From DATHSN01 sp035464115 (GTDB lineage: Bacteria; Actinomycetota; Acidimicrobiia; Acidimicrobiales; SKKL01), in contig DATHSN010000353.1 in the NCBI GenBank assembly GCA_035464115.1, positions 1-5,879 on the forward strand: DNA of 5,879 nt. The letters run 5' to 3'. Numbering within the stretch: position 1 is the first letter of the stretch; each line of letters starts with the position of its first letter. The notes beneath the pieces are model-generated. The model was not told where the DNA came from. It did not search any database and was given only the letters and a program-made list of their open reading frames with translations. Both the position numbers and the translations under genes were made by a program. Shown in pieces: positions 4,755 through 5,879 of the stretch.

Positions 4755-5879
4755 TCAGCTGGCCCGCGTCTGGTCGGTCCAGGTGGTGCCGTCCCACCAG
4801 CGCAGGCCGCCCGGGGTGCCCGCCGGATCGGGGTACCAACCCGGCCGGGGCCCCGACGCGGAGCTCCGCTCGCCACCGCCCGACGCGGCCGCCGCACCCG
4901 GGAAGCCCAGGCCGGGGATGCCCGGTCCGGCGAGGCCCGGTCCCGGTCGGTCGGTGGCCCGGGGGGTGACGGAGTCGGCGGCGGTGGGCCCGGTCGGGCC
5001 GACCTCGGGGCGACCGTCCCACGGGGGCAGGCCCTCGAGGGTGCGCAGCGCGTTGATGCGGTCCTCGAGGGGCGGGTGGGTGTCGAACAGGCTGTTGAGC
5101 CGGGCGCCCTGGTGGCCCTCCTCACGGTCGAGAGGCGACTCGATCCACAGGTGGGCGGTGGCGTGCGAGGTCTGGCGCACCACCGTGGTGTCGGCCGCCA
5201 GCTTCTCGAGCGCCTGGCGCAGGCCGGTGGGGTAGCGGGTGAGCTCGACCGCGGTGGCGTCGGCGAGCGCCTCGCGGCTGCGGCTGACCGCCGCCTTGAT
5301 CAGCGCCGCGGCGATGGGGGCGAGCACGAGCACCACGAGCATGCCGACCAGGGCGATGATGTTGGCGGGCCCGTTGTCGTTGTTCTGCCGCCGGCCGCCG
5401 CCGAAGAACAGCAGCCGCCAGAACAGGTCGGTGATGATGGCGATGGCCCCGGCGGTGGCGACCGCGATGGTCATCACCCGGATGTCGTAGTTGCGGATGT
5501 GGGCCATCTCGTGGGCGATGACGCCCTCGAGCTCGGTGCGGGTGAGCTTGGCCATCAGGCCCGTGGTGACCGCGATGGCGGCGTGGTCGGGGTCGCGGCC
5601 GGTGGCGAAGGCGTTGGGCGCGGGATCGTCGACGACGTAGACGCGGGGCTTGGGGATGCCCGAGGCGATGGCCATGCCCTCGACCAAGTTGTGGAGCTGG
5701 CCGAACTCCTCGATGGTCGCCGGGCGGGCCCGCGTGGCGGCGAGCGCCACGGTGTCGGACTTCCAGTAGGCGCCGAAGGTCATGGTGACCGCGATGACGA
5801 CCCCGACGATCACCCCGAACAGTCCGGCCTGCAGGTAGAAGGTGATGGCGGTGGCGACGATGACGAGCAGCACGAAGCT
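4755..5879 (-). CDS. htpX: HtpX-type M48 membrane metalloprotease fused to DUF2510 (N-terminus outside window)
   Basis: A zinc endopeptidase of the inner membrane that degrades misfolded membrane proteins, usually part of envelope or heat stress responses. Numbering the 374 visible residues from the edge: hydrophobic segments at about 3-20 and 22-38, then FGAYWKSDTVAL, typical of HtpX; PRVYVVDDPAPNAFATG at 78-94; the zinc motif HEMAH at 123-127; two further membrane segments near 135-158 and 173-196; the probable third zinc ligand E203 in SREALADA; and FDTHPPLEDRI at 265-275. Standard HtpX ends soon after this. Here a Pro/Gly-rich linker (about 285-343) leads to a DUF2510-like domain (PF10708) at 344-370, PGWYPDP...LRWWDGTTWT. 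A GTG at 5873 is open, but family alignment suggests the true start lies several to about 20 residues further upstream, beyond the edge. It is the first gene of the visible htpX-mutM pair. Confidence 0.95.
   Translation of the reverse strand, partial: SFVLLVIVATAITFYLQAGLFGVIVGVVIAVTMTFGAYWKSDTVALAATRARPATIEEFGQLHNLVEGMAIASGIPKPRVYVVDDPAPNAFATGRDPDHAAIAVTTGLMAKLTRTELEGVIAHEMAHIRNYDIRVMTIAVATAGAIAIITDLFWRLLFFGGGRRQNNDNGPANIIALVGMLVVLVLAPIAAALIKAAVSRSREALADATAVELTRYPTGLRQALEKLAADTTVVRQTSHATAHLWIESPLDREEGHQGARLNSLFDTHPPLEDRINALRTLEGLPPWDGRPEVGPTGPTAADSVTPRATDRPGPGLAGPGIPGLGFPGAAAASGGGERSSASGPRPGWYPDPAGTPGGLRWWDGTTWTDQTRAS

Overview
The window is very GC-rich. The desired reading frames have mostly G or C at the third codon position, GTG starts are common, and one protein ends in a DUF2510 domain, a family typical of Actinomycetota. 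This points to a high-GC actinobacterium. A marine or freshwater acidimicrobial lineage is my guess, and I cannot prove the genus from this sequence. No tRNA, rRNA, insertion sequence, phage gene or CRISPR array is visible, and no stretch over about 300 bases lacks a gene.

Layout from left to right. (1) Positions 1-1623, minus strand: most of a large, low-complexity repeat protein whose C-terminus lies beyond the left edge. It has a weak single membrane segment, a Thr/Pro-rich spacer and two tandem modules of about 135 residues, each built from short [V/I]-[E/D]-G repeats. It then runs into perfect 18-bp tandem repeats at the window edge. (2) Positions 1672-2154, minus: an acidic protein of unknown function, 48 bases upstream of the repeat gene and probably co-transcribed with it. 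A 30-bp near-perfect dyad covers its start. (3) Positions 2228-3325, minus: a membrane fatty acid desaturase with all three histidine boxes. (4) Positions 3326-3414: an 89-base divergent intergenic region holding a perfect 20-bp palindrome, probably an operator. (5) Positions 3415-3860, plus: two small translationally coupled genes, a 55-aa membrane protein and a 93-aa soluble protein. (6) Positions 3891-4748, minus: formamidopyrimidine-DNA glycosylase (MutM/Fpg) carrying an in-frame 15-bp x 5 repeat insertion. (7) Positions 4755-5879, minus: HtpX-type M48 membrane protease with a C-terminal DUF2510 fusion; its first residues lie beyond the right edge.

htpX and mutM form a tight pair (6-base gap) that joins membrane-protein quality control to oxidative DNA repair. 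The desaturase adjusts membrane lipid unsaturation. The palindrome between it and the divergent small-gene pair could let one regulator control both. The least explained part is the left 2.2 kb: the acidic protein plus the envelope-type repeat protein. That region is the best candidate for something undescribed, although the sequence alone does not reveal its function.
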